From Lichenostomus cassidix (lineage: Eukaryota > Chordata > Aves > Passeriformes > Meliphagidae): a stretch of DNA of 64,000 nt. The position numbers and the translations under genes are program-made. Below are positions 12,610 through 26,175 of the stretch, piece by piece (within the stretch, counting starts at the first letter, position 1; every line of letters begins with the position of its first letter). The DNA lies in assembly GCA_008360975.2 (NCBI GenBank), contig CM039181.1, positions 7,982,380 through 8,046,379 of the forward strand. Reading direction: 5' to 3'. Under the pieces are notes generated by a model, which saw only the letters and a list, made by a program, of their open reading frames with translations, did not search any database and was not told the DNA's origin.

Positions 12610-15600
12610 CGCCCTAAATCCCTGCTTTACCCATGGTTTTGGTATGTGCCCTAAAGCTTCCTATGTTGCTGACCCTTGGGGAGCTGAACGTCTGGCTGGG
12701 ATTGTTTCAGTGTGCTGCAGCAAATGGATGAGCAAAGGCTGTGAAAGAGCAACGTGCTATGGAGCAGCATCACAAGACTATGTGGGATTTGAAATGGTCT
12801 CTGGAGTTGCCGTTTATATGCAGAGTTAAATTAAGGTTTCTGAGATTTGGAGTCAAGAGGGAAAGGGGTTTACTGGAAGGTGTTGCTCGCAAGAGCTCAT
12901 TACAGAAGCCTGGGTAAAAAGGCTCTTAGGAATCTGGTGGAATGGTTATATGAAATATTGAAGAAAACCAGACTCTATTCCCAATTTTGCCCTTAAATAT
13001 GCTCTCTCTTCATTAAAGCCAGCGGCAACCTTGCATATACATCTGAGGTCAGGGTTTTGCATATTAAAAGTAGCAGGCTGAGGGTGTTTATTGTTGGAGT
13101 GCAGAATTGACTCTGCAGGGGATAAATGCAGTTTACTTTCCTCTGGTCTAGCGTAAGAATGCTTCAAGGAATTGCATGCACCAGCAGGGGCTTAAAGTAA
13201 AATCTGAAAAAATACTCAAATACTTAAGAAATTAAAGTACAAATAATAATTTTATTTCAAGGTTAGCATTATGTTTTTCATTCTGCAGAAAATTAAGATT
13301 AAAAAATTGCTTTCTGTATGGCACTAATGGATTGGTTACATAATTTGAGCAGATCTGTGCTTAAGCTGTGAAAAATCTTGAGACGTGGCTGCATAGTGTG
13401 AAAGATTATTGACAGTGTCTCTGTGAAGTTTTCTATGCATTAACAAGCAGCCTGGATGAAGTAAGAGTAAGGTGTGTAATACCCAGTTATCTGAAGATGG
13501 CAAACTGGGTATGCTTTTCACAGGGCAGCAGCAACTGTGAGGTGGAAAGTGTAGGAAGACCAGGACAGTAAAGAAGAATGGACAGCTGCTTGCAGTGTTG
13601 GAATTAGCATAGGTGTATGGAGACACTAATACACTTGGGGTGAAAATAACTATCAGACAGAAATTAAAAAGAGATTATTAAAATGCACAGGAGCAGAGAA
13701 AGCCTGAGGATACCTCCCATAACTAGCTAATCAAATGTGAGTATTCAGTTTGATGTGCTGCAGAAAGCAAATGTTATTTGCCTTCCAGGACTACAAGAGA
13801 ATATGACCAAGAGCAAATAATGCATTCTTAAGTGGACCTGCTTAGCATTCCTGTGCGCTGGGGTAAAAGAAGATGGTTTGTACTTGAGGCAGCGTGAGAA
13901 AGGACCTGGATTTCTGTCTTGATGTTGGTTATGCCAGTGGGAACAAGCTTTGGCTGGAAGTCACACTTAAACTTCTTGTACGTTCTTCTGTCATGGAAAC
14001 AGCTTAAGACTGAAATCACTTTGGCAGTGGTATTTTTCTTAATTATCTGCCATTTTTCAAAGCGCCTGGGAAGGTGGAAGAGGAAGTGATGTTCAATGTC
14101 TTGTTTCTTGGCTGAGAGATCACCCTGTGATCCATTGCTTTGCGTGCACTCCCAGCTTTAACAGACTCTTATCAGCCTGTTCCCTCCTCTGTCATGGATG
14201 GGTTAATTCTTGCTGTCTGCATTGCATGAATGACCTGACAAGGGAAGCTTTGCCACTTTGTTTTCTTCCCTGCTATGATCACAAGGTAGAAAAGCTAAGA
14301 GGTCCAATTATGGACTCACCCATAGCATGGACAGACAAGTGCCAAGCCCAGACTGTAGGGCTTTTAAGGGTTGTGACCAGGGTGCCAGCAAAGGCTTGCT
14401 ATTGTCTTTTCAAATGACCCTATATTTCAGGTGCATTTGCTGATAATGTGTGCCTTATGGCCCCTCCAGTTATTCCTGTGTGCTTGCATCCTGTAAGGGT
14501 CACATCTCCTTTTCCTGGGTGTTCAGGGCTGGTGAAGATTACGTGATGAGTGAGTTTTTCTTGGAAAAGAGTTATCGCAAGCCCAAATAGTCATTTCCAG
14601 CAGGGTAACTCAAGATAAGAATGGATTAACTGAGTTAGTAGGCTTCTGATTTCAGTCTGGTTTACTCTGGTTTTATTCACCCTATGCAGCACCCAGACCC
14701 TTGCTTTATGTCTTATGCTGGAAACTAGAAGCCAGTGGTGCTTCTAAGAGGCTCCTAAATATAGGTTGATAGTGTTGGATTTTTCTTCCATGTTCGTCTA
14801 TGATACTGCAAAATGTTTTGTATGAAATACCAGTGAAGGTATTAATAAATACCTGTAACACTGTTGCTTTGTTGGTTTGCAGTTATCCAATTATTCCAGC
14901 AAACCTACTGACTATAAGGAGGTTTTTGACAAAAAAGCATTTCAATTAATGTGTAAACAAGGGAGTGAGATGTGATCAGCTAGTTGATTTTGTATCCTTC
15001 TCTGCTATCATTTTGCCAGCATTGCCTTCCATGAGCACTGGCCAGCCCGTTGGCAGTGACACCAAGGAATTTGCACTCTTACTCTTTTGAGCCATAGAGC
15101 AGGCTTGGGGACTACATCTTGCAGGACATTGTGATGATGGAGCATCCACCTTGAGTTCCTTAGGGCTCCAATAGTGTCCACTGGAAATTACATTTTATTT
15201 TCCTTGTGGTGGGGTGCTCACCTCCTTCCTCCTGAGTTTAAATCCTGCCCTTGGAGTCTACTGCAGTGGCAACAGCTGAAACATAATGAAAGAATATTTA
15301 TTCATTCAGGGAGCCTTTCAGGGACATAGAAAAACATTTGAGGTGACTCCCTTCCTTTTCAATAATTATGTGTGAGTGTTTTCACGTATATTGAGGAATG
15401 CTCTCTGCAAGAGGCTGAAAGCACTGCTGACAGCTCTATCCTCTGTATTCTGATGCAGTGTTCAGATAACTCCCTCTACTTCCAACCAGATTGCATCCCG
15501 AGAGAAAATCTCTCTGGGAATGAAATTGGGCAGCTTGACTGTATCATTTTATATTGTCATTTGAAAGAATCATTTCTCTGCAGCTGGGACTGTTCCTCTG

Positions 15601-18600
15601 AAAGTAGTGAAGGTTATAATTTACTTAGCTCCAGCAGGGCAGGGGATGCTGCACAGCCACACGCGCAGTCTTATTGTTTTCACAGCACTGAGCAGCACCA
15701 TCTTCTCAGACTCAAAGCCTAGGGTTTAATACAGCTTATGAGAAATGGCAGCTTTGGCAAGAAAATAGAATAGAAATGTTAATATGCAATGCCTTTTTAA
15801 TTCCCACATGAAGTGAAAATTAGGCTTCTTCCACTTTGCAGGAAAAAATGTACCAACAGGGGATCTGAAGGAAAGATTGTTTTATTTTTACTTAATATGC
15901 TGTATTGCATTTACCTCCTTGTTATCAGTAACTGAAACTGAATTTCAGTTGTCAAAACAGGCAAAGCATGTTTTGGATACATATGGAAGGGTGTCTGTGT
16001 ATGTTGAGTTAGTGCTTGACCTGGATGGTCATCACTGACCACCAAATGTCCATCTACCAGCCTCCAGGGACAGCTTTCATGGTCAGTTGTGATCTGAGCC
16101 ACTTCCTGGGTATGTCACTGGAAGAGCTCTTGTTGACTTAATTTGGAGCTTCTTGGGCCCCACGCTTCAGGATGCTTCAGGGTTACTCGCGTGTGGGGAG
16201 GGATGGCGCCTAATACTCCACCCTGAAATGAACTATTTTAGCTTGACATCCAAAGCCGTGCTGCACGCTTCATTCTTGAGGGTGATGGGAAGTATTCTCT
16301 CACCGGCAGTGCTCTGGGGCTGGGGAAACATTCCTGCAACAACTGGCAGGGCAAAGCACCTGCTGGGGATCCCATTGCCTGGTGTGCTGTTACTTGTGCT
16401 TTAGCCTGTCAGCTGTCGTGACAGAAGTTACATTTACTGGCTGTTGATGCTGTGGGATAGGATCAGATTGCTCCTTTATGGGTTGGAAGACTTGAATGCA
16501 TTGGTAGACGCTCCCATATATAGTGTGCTCTCTGCTGGGCAGTTAAGTGTCCCTGCAAGCTTACCAAAATAGTGCAGGAGGGGAAGGTACACCACCAACT
16601 GCTCTCCATCCCAGTGTGGAATGTGGTGGCTCTGGAGATGAGCACAGCCATGCCTGCTTGGAAAAGTCAGTTACAGGTCAAGAGAGAAGGACCAGGTATG
16701 GAGAGCTGAGAGTATGTGCTGTCCTGGAGCTCTGCAGGCAAGGCCTCTGGGCCAGTGAAGTGGTTTTTGATGGGCATATGGAGAGGATGTGGCTTGGCAG
16801 AAGTCAGGCAATGAATCAGATGAGCCCCAGAGGTCTAATCTCCGAGCAACATTCTGTGGCCATTGGCAAACTCCTTCTCCTTGCAGAACCAACGACAACC
16901 CATAGATCAAGAACTACTGCAGGGGCTAGATAATACTTTGAGTTAAAAAAAACCAAAAAAGTATACAGGCTTGCATTCATTAGGCTGATACACTTGGAAT
17001 TTGATTACAAAAAATTTTTTTTTGCACTGAAAGATGAACTTGTGATCTGATTTTCTTTCTTTCACTTTTTTTCTATCTGGCACAAGTTGGCTTTTGTATT
17101 AGATGAATGGGGACTTTGCAAGGATTCTGAAAATGCAGGTATGGGTGGTCATAAGCATCCCTAATGTTCTTACATAAGAATACAGTAAGTACATGTGCAT
17201 ACTTCAAAATTTGTATAGCAATACATGTGTTTATGTCAATTTAGCAGATTGTGACAGTAAATTCTTTCCATTATTAAGAAGAAAAAAACCAAAAAAGCGT
17301 GTTGTTTCCAGTTCCAGCTGGCTAAATGCAGGTTTATTTTTTTCTGGCTAGACTGCTCTGGAAACTTAAGTCCAATATTTACACACATTGCTCGTGCTAG
17401 AAGTGATATAATCCTATTTCAGAGCGGTTTAGTAATTTATGCCAGTGTAGGTTCACAGAGGTTAGATGATGCAAACATAAATCAGCAGAAGCTGGGTTCC
17501 AGTGAGAGTTTAAGTTTTCAGAGCCCTGGAAGGCACTGGCAGTCATCTTAATGTGGAAAACTAACACACAGACCATAAATATGCTGAGTGCAGTGCTTTT
17601 TGTGGCCATGAGCAAAGCATATATTTCTTTCACTTTAGAAAAGACCTATTTGTATATGTTTGTGCAGCATTTTATGTTGTCACTGCCAATCCAGCTTGCT
17701 TCTGTCCCCTTTTTAAGCAGTGATAAATAAATCCACCTCTCTGTTCCCCCATCCTCCCACTTTCTCTTTTTGGGGAGATCCAAATATCATCATACTGTGC
17801 TGAGTGGAGGTAAACCTCTATTTCAAAACAGAGCAGCAGCGTGGGAGACATGTCATGTCATTCTGCTGCAGCTTGTACGATGTGCTCACATGCTTTTCTC
17901 AGCATGGTTTTGCCCCACCTATCCAGCTTGCTTTCTGTGGAGCCTTCCTGCCCTCCAGCACACCAACACTCCTGCACAGCTCAGTCTGTAAACTTAACCA
18001 TAGTGATACCTCCATGCTGGATGAACCATTGTCTTTGTTTGGTTCCACTTGCAGAACCTCACATCTATTATGCCAAGGCACCTTGGAAGGTGGTGTAGTC
18101 ACAGAGATGTGCCTGCTGTGCTGGGCAGATACTTGCTGTAGTTAAGCTGCTGTGTCCAGCCTGAGCAGGATCAGGAATCCTCCATAACATGTGCCCTGTC
18201 TGCCTGTCAGACCTGTCCAGGGCAGGCAGGGTGCAATCCCAGGACTGTGTCTCTCCCACTTTCCCAGACACTCCTTAACCTACCCACGTCTTCCTGGAGC
18301 TCCTGAGCTAAGCAGGGAAGTTCCTCTACTTCTGTGCCTTCCCACAGCTGCACTCATGGCTGCAGCTGGTACCATCTTCAGCGCCCTGTCCTGCACTCCC
18401 TCCCACAAGAATTACCCCACCATGCCCTGTTTGCCCACCCTGCTCACTGCTGCTCTGTAAAGGGTGGGGAGGCTTGGCTGCCAGTGCCTCTGGCCCCTCT
18501 CAGGTCCTGTACATTGCTGTTGCATGAGCAATGGGCTCCCATTGACTTTCAGCTCCCCCTGAGCTTTCATGGTGCAGAAAACACCTCTGTGTGCAGCACT

Positions 18601-21600
18601 AGAGCTGCTCACCTTGCTACAGTATGTATGTGAAATTAACCCTTCCTTTTAGGACAATGCTCATGCTTTTGTGCTTTGAACCAAATGTTTGTCCTTGCTT
18701 TCTAGTGTTTTCTATAGCAAAGACTTTTGTTTGAATCCTGACTGCTGCTCTTGTGGGGGGACCTTGAGGGTCTGTCTTGGTGCCTCACCATGGTACTTAA
18801 TGTCCTATCTGTCCAATATCTTTAATTCAGGACTAAAATCATTAAATTTATCTGGTTTAGCCTTTGGCTACTGAAGCAGCAAAATACTCTCTTAAAAAAC
18901 GGAAAGAAGAAATACAGCTGTAAAACTGTAATGCTGTGATGTACTTACACCCCATGGCACCCCAAAGAAATCAGTGTAAAAGCACAGAAACTGGGGTTTG
19001 TGTCATAAACGTGTGCTTTGGAGACAAGCTTATAAGGTGGGCAGTCATCCTTCTCTCTCTCGTGGTTTCTTTTTGTCTTTTCCTGAAAAGTTGCAAAAGT
19101 AGGAGTGTGTTTGTACAGCTTTTAAAGCACTGGTACTTGTGAGCCAAGAGAAAACATGATGTGGTGTGCTTCAGTAATAAGCAGCTCTGACAGAAGGATG
19201 TAATTGTGCTGGAGCTTCTGGTGACCTCATGAACCACACGAGTGAGCTTGGGCTGGCTTCTCTCTACATGCCTCAGTTGGGAGGTGCTTCGATTGCACAG
19301 TTGTATTTGAAAATTACACCAATGGTACTTCGATCGCTTCAGCACAAGTTTTATGCTTCTTACTTGCAGCTGTCTCAAACCCTCCCCTTCCTCCATCCAA
19401 GGGTGATTTGAAAGTGTGCTGTATTTCAGTATCAGTGTGTTGTGGGTTTTCAGCTACTGTCTTTTCTGTCATGATGGCTCCTCTTGGCTTCCTCACCCAG
19501 CCCTCTGTCCAGTGTCCCTGTGCTTCCAGTTAAATGCCCTTCCACTGCTCACCCCCTCTGGCAGCTCCTGCCTGTCCCTTTGGCCTTCAGCCTTCCTTAA
19601 CTGAAAATGCTGATTTTTCTTCTGACTGGGCGTTTGTGAACATACTTGTGCCAAATACAGACTACTTAACAGTGCAAATTGCCCAGTCTGTGTTCAGTGA
19701 TGACCTTCCAAAACCCAGCATGTGGTGCAGCAGTACCTGTGCCTGTGTGATCTTGTGTCACGGCACACAGATGTTTGGGACAGGTGGCTCTTGGTGCTGC
19801 ACAGGGAGGAGGGTGTGAGCAGTGGCTGCCTGTAAGTGCACAGGGCTGTTACTGCATGCTGTCACAGGGAGGTCCATTTATTTCACAGCAGTTGTTGAGG
19901 TGCTGTTGCAGCTCAAAACAGGGTGACATATCAGATTCAGGAAACAGCTGGAGAAACACTGCAGCTGAAACTGGAGGTCTTCATCTGTACAAGTTTCAGG
20001 GCAAGAGTGGCTTGGTTGGTGACACTGCAGCGGGTTGCTGCTTCGTGTGCCTTCCTTCAGTAGCTTTTCTTACCCACCTGTCCTTCTCCTCCCACTCCAA
20101 GACCTTGTTATCATCCCAAATTGCTTCAGAGAGAGACAGCAAGGAAAGAGCCCTCTTTCCCTGCTTGGGGCACAGGCTGCTGCTCCTGAGAGCATTTCCA
20201 CCACTGTGCACCCAAATTGCTCTGCCAGCATCCTCTGACCCTTCGATCTTGTGAGTTACAAATAAGATTAGTTTTCTTTGACTCTTGAGGAGAGCCAATG
20301 AATGGCTGCCATTGAGAGAAAAAGAGATCATGACACGAACCTGCACGACAGCTCTAATCAATAGGATTCCTTTCTTTGGCTGCCAGGTGCCAGAAAAGGG
20401 TGGTTTTGCTCTTCTTCACTCTGCTGTTACCTGGGGTAGCAGTAGCTTGGCTGGAAGCAGTCCCATACATGGGACTTCCCCAGGGCCAGGGTTGGGCTGG
20501 TGAGCTTCTGGGTGGGATTTCCACCAAGGTCAGTGGGATTGCTTGGATGCCCAGGTGGGAGCTGGTTCCTGCCCCAGGTTACATCTGGTTAACCCAAGGC
20601 AGGACTTCAAACCAGTTAAATTTGCATGTAAGTATTGCTGGGCTGACTGAGGGCTGCCCATGCCAGGAGATATGCATCAGCTGAGCTAGAGTGGCTCCTT
20701 TTACTGGTTTCCTTGAATTTAGACACACATGATGTATAAACCTAGTGATGGGAATGCACATGGGGGATTATGGTCCAGGGTGCCAATTTCCATGGGGCTT
20801 CCAGCAAGTTCAGTTCACTGAACAGCAGGTTGGGCATGGCTTTTGTGTGGTGCTAAAAGAGCTGATAGCACTGACTGCCTTCACCTTTTGGGAAAGAGTG
20901 CCTATTTAGAGGGAGGTGTAGCAACCCTGAGCTGGTACATATTGCTTGATAAATAGTAAATACTCGTCTGCATACAATCTGTGCTTTGTTCCTTGGTTCA
21001 AAATTTCCATTTTTTTCTCAGGGGTCCACTGATTTGTAATGCGAGGTGTGACCCTTATGGTTAGCTGCCTCCCTGTCAGGAGAAAGCCCTGGTAAGCAGA
21101 TGCCAGCCTCACTCAGCTCCACCAGCTGTTGTGCAGACTGACAGCTAAGGGGATGTTTTGCATCTTCCATGGGGAGCTCTTCATGGTAGGGAGTAATTAG
21201 CATTAATAACAATTAAAGTTGGATAAAGATAGTTTATACATCTACAGCGCGTTTATTTTGAGAGTCTCAAAATGCACGGAGTTGTGGGCTAGCAACCTGG
21301 AATAAATCTTGGTGCAGCTGGAGTTGATGGCTTTAACCCCACTGTTCCCTAATAAAAGGTGTGCGAGAGCTGGAAATAAGAGCTTGAAAATTGTACTTCT
21401 CAGCAGCAGCAAGCTGTGGGTAGCACCCCTTGTACAGGCTGCTTGTGGTGGATCTTATTTGCTGTCTATTAGAGCAGCTCTCACACGGCTCAGCAGAGCT
21501 CCAGTCCACTTGCTGTGGAGCACAGCTTAGGCTGGATGTGATCACTGCCCAGGCAGCCCCACTGCCCTGCTGTGCACCCCTGCCAGCAGCCAGTGCTGCA

Positions 21601-21939
21601 CCCTGCCTGGGAACTTCGGTGTTCTTTGGTGGGATGGCAGTGGGAGGGCTGGAAGCAAGTGGGGGGCAATGCTGGGGGCTGCTCAGGAAGGGGACAGCAG
21701 AGGTGGTGCCAAAGCAGGGACAAAGCTGGTGTGCTCAGCCTCATTCCTGCCATGGGCTGTGGCTGTGAGCTTGTGGAGAGTACCCAGAGCAGAGCAGAGC
21801 TCTCACAGCCTCATTTTATTTAATGAGCAAAGCCTTGTGAAGGCTGAGATTGTTTTATTGGATCCGTTCCCTGTGTTTTTTTCTTAGCGCTTAGCTGTGC
21901 TTTACGTGTTACTTGGAAGGCTGAAAAGCAGGATCATGT

Positions 21940-22420
21940 CTATTTATTAATCTTCGCCTAATAAAGATGACTAGCAGATATGTTCTTTGGCCTTAACAAA
22001 GAGGTATAATTAGTGATGAGATTAGACATGACCCGAGAGGAGGTGCTTTGCTTAGGAAAATATTCAGCGATGGCATATAATACAGTCTGTCTGAGGCACC
22101 ACATCCTCCCTGGGGGCCTTGTCTCGAGCTGAGCAGTGACCCTTCCCAGCACTTTGGTGCTGTAGGAAACACAGGAAGAATATTAATGATAAGGGATACA
22201 CAAAGCAAGCTTTGCCTCAGTCAAACAACGCACCGCCAACCTGAAATTATTCAGCAGAAGTTTAGTTGGCAAAGTTAATAATTTATGGCTCTGGCTGATA
22301 GCACCCCATGCAATAGCAGTGTGTTCAGCAGCCCCAGACCTGATTAAATATGCATGGACTCATTGGATGCAATTTCAGTGCAATTAGTGTATGAAGGAAG
22401 AAGGAGCTCTGTCATTTCTG
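21940..22420. other. Candidate conserved non-coding element (ATTA-rich)
   Basis: This roughly 480-base block lacks low-complexity runs and recognisable repeats. It is dense in homeodomain-type cores (TAATTAG, TTAATGAT, TTAATAATT, CAATTAG) and an octamer-like ATGCAT. It also keeps balanced, non-repetitive texture typical of vertebrate developmental enhancers. This is an impression from composition only. No alignment was possible, and chance clustering of AT-rich motifs cannot be excluded. Confidence 0.25.
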
Positions 22421-23511
22421 GAATTGTACTAAAAAGCTCTGGTAGTTCTTTCATGGTAACATTTTACAGGACAGTAGTTGTTGCACATCAGCTGTATTTA
22501 AGTACAGTGGTTTAAGGAGAGGCTGCCTGCCGTGTTATGTGCCATACGAGAAGACAAGTGCTCTGCGTGTCACTAGGCACAGAGACTGTTTGGAAATACT
22601 AAACTAGTTCAGGACTAGAGAAAGCTTGTTGCAGTAGATCTTTGAGCTTCGTGTGCGCTTGATTTGTGTGGCAGTGAGGAGCACAGCCTGAGGAAAAGTT
22701 AGATCAGAAAAGATCATCCATCTAATTTCTTTTTCCTTTTTTTGCTGTAAAAGCTCATGTATTGTGCTCATCACAGGCTTCTCAATGCAGGAGCTTAAAT
22801 ACTTGTAGAAACTGCTTAAAAAAGAGGAGAAAATGGCACTGGATGTTTCACAGTCAGCATTGTCAGCAGCTGGGTGTGTGTCCTGGCAAAATACCAGGTA
22901 CCCCAACAGCTTTTCTTCCTAGAGCTACATCACCAATAGCTGAATTTCACCCATGCCAGCATGGCCAGCCCTGCAGATGGAGACATGTCTGACCAGTTTA
23001 CACCAGTTGCCAATCTGGCTTATTCTGTTGAGTGACCAGGGAAAATCCTCACTCTTCTATGCAGCTTCCTTCATTCCTTTCCCTTGTCTCTCCTTCTGTC
23101 TCGTTGTTCCCCCTTCTCAGCACTGGCTCCGTTTGCCTTCCTTCTAGCTGAATGCTCTTCAGTCTGCTGCTTGCTCCTGAGCCATGTTGCCTAAAGCTAT
23201 TCCAGCTTCCTGTGTTTGTGGCCCATGTCCTGTTGTTCTCCAAAAGACATGATTTTACTAGCTTTTCACTTGATGGTAGTTTAAGACAAACCTCAGAAGG
23301 GCTGGATTGCCTTCAGATGTGGTTCCCCTCTATGGAGGGTCACCTGCACGAGTGGTTCCCTGTAGCAGGTTAAAGGGGATTCAGGACCCAGAGGGAAGAT
23401 GTGGGCTATGGACAGTTTTATGGTTTGTAGCATTGCACTCTGAGCCTTGCAAATCACCAGTGCCAAAAGTGCTTCATTGCCATGGTGGAGAGAGCCAGAG
23501 AAGGACTGGGG

Positions 23512-23622
23512 CTTGGACAGCCTGCTGGAGAGCATCTAGTCCAACACCTGGCTCGAGGCAAGACTAACTTCAAATTTAGGTCACTTTGCTCAAGGGCTGT
23601 CCAGTCAAGTGTGTTAAATTGA
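23512..23622 (-). mobile_element. CR1 LINE 3' fragment
   Basis: The + strand carries 'gcttggacagcctgctggag', then 'agcatctagtccaacacctg', then 'ctcaagggctgtccagtcaag'. This is the order expected for the reverse complement of the CR1 3' region, where family members read 'gatcatctagtccaacc' and 'ggccttgtccagtcagg'. About 110 bases are recognisable. The terminal octamers are missing or too diverged to see. The orientation is minus, as for the other CR1 pieces here. Confidence 0.7.
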
Positions 23623-24034
23623 AAGAGCAAGAAAAAGAACCTGTGTTCCTGCTCTGCAAATAAATGGGTAATTCAACTGTTTTGGCCAGCGTAGGTGAAC
23701 TGTTCAGGCCATGGGAAGAATTTTCATATTTCTGCTTTGGTTAAAATTCTGAAGACGTGCAACCTGTATTTACTGGAATGAGTTCAGACAGGTGTCTGCT
23801 CACCTGGTTGTTTGATCTTGGTGCCTTGTTGTGTCTGTCCCACAGAGGCCTGAGTTTGTGTTATTTTTTGCAGCTTGATGGTGTGAAGAGCTGTTTGGTC
23901 CTGAGCACAGGGCTGAGGCTGGGGGCTGCTCATGCAGAAGTGTGCTCCTTGCATCCCTGTGTACCTGGGAAATTGGGGTAGCTGAATGCAGCCCTTAGTG
24001 CCTTTCAGCCATCCCCTTGAATATTCAAGCCTCC
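23623..24034. other. Unique-looking sequence between two repeats
   Basis: No gene is supported. A minus-strand open frame of 167 codons spans 23,784-24,287. It overlaps the MIR-like relic, has no recognisable domain and contains no feature separating it from chance. Confidence 0.5.
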
Positions 24035-24155
24035 AGCTCCATCCCTTAGCTTCCCAGTCAGTAATTTGGGGATAACAGAGGTGTCTGCTTCTCAGAAGTG
24101 CTGGCTGGATTAATGAGTGAGTGTTTGGGAAGCACTTTGAAGAGGAATGCATGTG
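24035..24155 (+). mobile_element. MIR-like SINE relic, 3' half, plus strand
   Basis: The blocks 'tttggggataacag', 'cttctcagaagtgctggctggat' (read as the worn 'cctcagaggtgttgtgaggat' block), 'taatgagtgagtgtttggga' and 'agcactttgaagagga' follow the 3' half of the MIR consensus in order ('aaaatggggataata', 'gttgtgaggattaa', 'gtaaagcgctttgaa'). The copy is old and only the 3' half is recognisable. It is in the opposite orientation to the relic at 10.3 kb. Confidence 0.6.
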
Positions 24156-25889
24156 TGTGCTGGTGGTGTTGCAGGCTGACAGCTGATATTTGCTCTGCTT
24201 TTGCAGAGGGGAGGATGACTTGAGCCATCTCTGGCAAAACTGCAGTCCCACTACTGTCTGTAGCATGTACAGAGTAGTTTGTGCCACCTCAAAATAAGCA
24301 TGTGCCCCCGTTCTACACCTATTACTGGCCTTCCAGATGCAAACACACGAGTTGCTTCTCTACCTGTGATGGCCTTCTAATGGGTTCAGGAGTGGTATGT
24401 GTGCCAAACTGGTGCTCAGTCGAGTTTTTGGAGCCCAGGAAAGGTCGTGCCTGTGTAGTAGTGCTGGAGTTTAACATATGGTGTCTAAGTTGGCTGTAAC
24501 ACCTGCAAAACCCCAAGAAGGCACTGTGTTTCTGGTGCTTTGGAGGAAGGTCATGCAAATAGCTTGCTCACCATGGGCACAGTGACATTGACCTTCATCA
24601 GGCATTTCGTGCTTTCCTCATAGAAGGTGTTATCCTCAGCTCCAGACAACCCCTTGAAGGAGGGAGATGTTAAGAATAGATGCAGAGCTCAGACGCTATC
24701 GAGTTTATCAGGGATTGCATGGAACAACGTGCAGGTGGGCAGTGCTTGAAGGTAATCCTAACTGTCTGCCTGCTGGGCTCATCTTCATTTCCCCCCTTTG
24801 CCCTTCGGCTTTGTTGAGAGACAGAAAATTAAGTGATAACTCCAGTCTGTCCCTTTTGGGTGTCAACTTTCAAGGGGTGATGATGGAGTTGTAGGTGCTT
24901 GGTGGTACAGTGAGGACATGTCAAAGGAGAAGTCTGGAGCACAGAAAAGGATGATGGGGAGGCAGGCAAGGGAAGCCAGAAAGGACCAGGGAATGATGGT
25001 GCAGGTCTGAAAGCCTTTTTCCTCATTTATGTCCAAGAGTGACCCTTATAAATCCATGTGACAGGATGTTGGCTGCCACTTGCACATTGAGCCTGTGAGG
25101 GGAGTCTTGAGCAAGCAGGTAGAAGGAGAACCATGGCTGGATGAGGAGAAAGAGTAAGAGAATTTGCCAGTGCCAAAACTGAAAAAACACATCTTAAAAG
25201 TTTGGGCTAGAACATTTGTAGCTCACTGGAATTTTTTGTCTATGTGTCTAACTTTTTCAAAAATAAGTAATAACTGGCTTTTGCTGTCTTTAAAAATGTT
25301 GTTTGTATTCAATCTACATTTTCTGCTACGTGTATCTTTTGTTTACAATCTGAAAAATAATTTAAAACCGGACATTATGAAAAACATCTAGATTCAGCTT
25401 TGCATCTGTCTGTCAATTATTTGTTTTTTTCTCTTCCCTTAGGAAAGGATTTCCCATACTTTATTTTTTCATGCTGCTACTTCTAGAGGATCTGATCTTT
25501 TAAAAAATTAGCTTTTGCACATCTGGCTGTCAGTAGTACTTGTGTGGTTGTTGGATTCTTCCCCAACATAGGAATTCCTTGAGTTGTAATCTAATGAAAT
25601 CAATGTGAGTTTTGTGTGTAAAGCTACTTTAGTGACCCTGAGTAGTCTATTTGTTGTTTTTCCTCTAAAACAATACTTTAGATGTTATGTTTTCAGAAAT
25701 GTCCATCCTTGAAGGAGAAATCATAAATAATAAGGTTTTCATGGATATTGAATGGATAGAGACTCTTGAAGTATGGAGAAGCCCTTATAGAATTCTCCCC
25801 TTTTCCTCCTGTAGGAATAGGTTGTGTTCTTTTGCATGAAGGATGTGGAGGTTACAGAAATATATTGCCCAAAAGGGTGGGCAGGGAAT

Positions 25890-26175
25890 TAGCTGCTCCA
25901 TTGCTTTACAAAGCATTTAATAGCAATTTGTAAAGCTGAACAGTATGTCTCTTTGCAGCATTTTTATGTGGCAAAATCCCCTGGTTTAAAAATAGCCTGA
26001 GAGTTTTCCTGAACATTTTTATAAAAATTAATTGTTGTGATTATTCATTAGGCAAGGCATTCAATAACAGAATGAAGTGTATATGCGAGGAACAGATTAT
26101 TGCTTTAAGGTAAAGATACATTCACATTAAATTTTGCATAAACATAAGTTGATATATAATCAAATAGACCAGTTC
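25890..26175. other. Candidate conserved non-coding element (AT-rich)
   Basis: This AT-rich block is free of simple repeats. It has several ATTA/TAAT cores (catttaatagcaattt, aaaattaattgttgtgattattcatt) and an octamer-like 'attttgcataaac'. Such texture is common in ancient vertebrate enhancers but also in ordinary AT-rich introns. I rate it only as a candidate. Confidence 0.2.

Larger units (their letters stand above)
10481..23511. other. Non-coding stretch, no gene seen
   Basis: I find no supported exon or RNA gene. The region contains unique-looking sequence, a 19-base direct duplication at 12,557, A-rich patches around 16,945 and 17,282, and an ATTA-rich block near 22 kb that I list separately. 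Overlapping open frames on both strands near 11.9-12.4, 18.0-18.6, 19.8-20.5 and 21.3-21.9 kb follow local GC-rich patches with few stop codons. They have no recognisable domains. Confidence 0.55.

Noticed and set aside
23784..24287. 167-codon minus-strand frame
   Set aside because: It runs through the MIR-like relic and encodes nothing recognisable.
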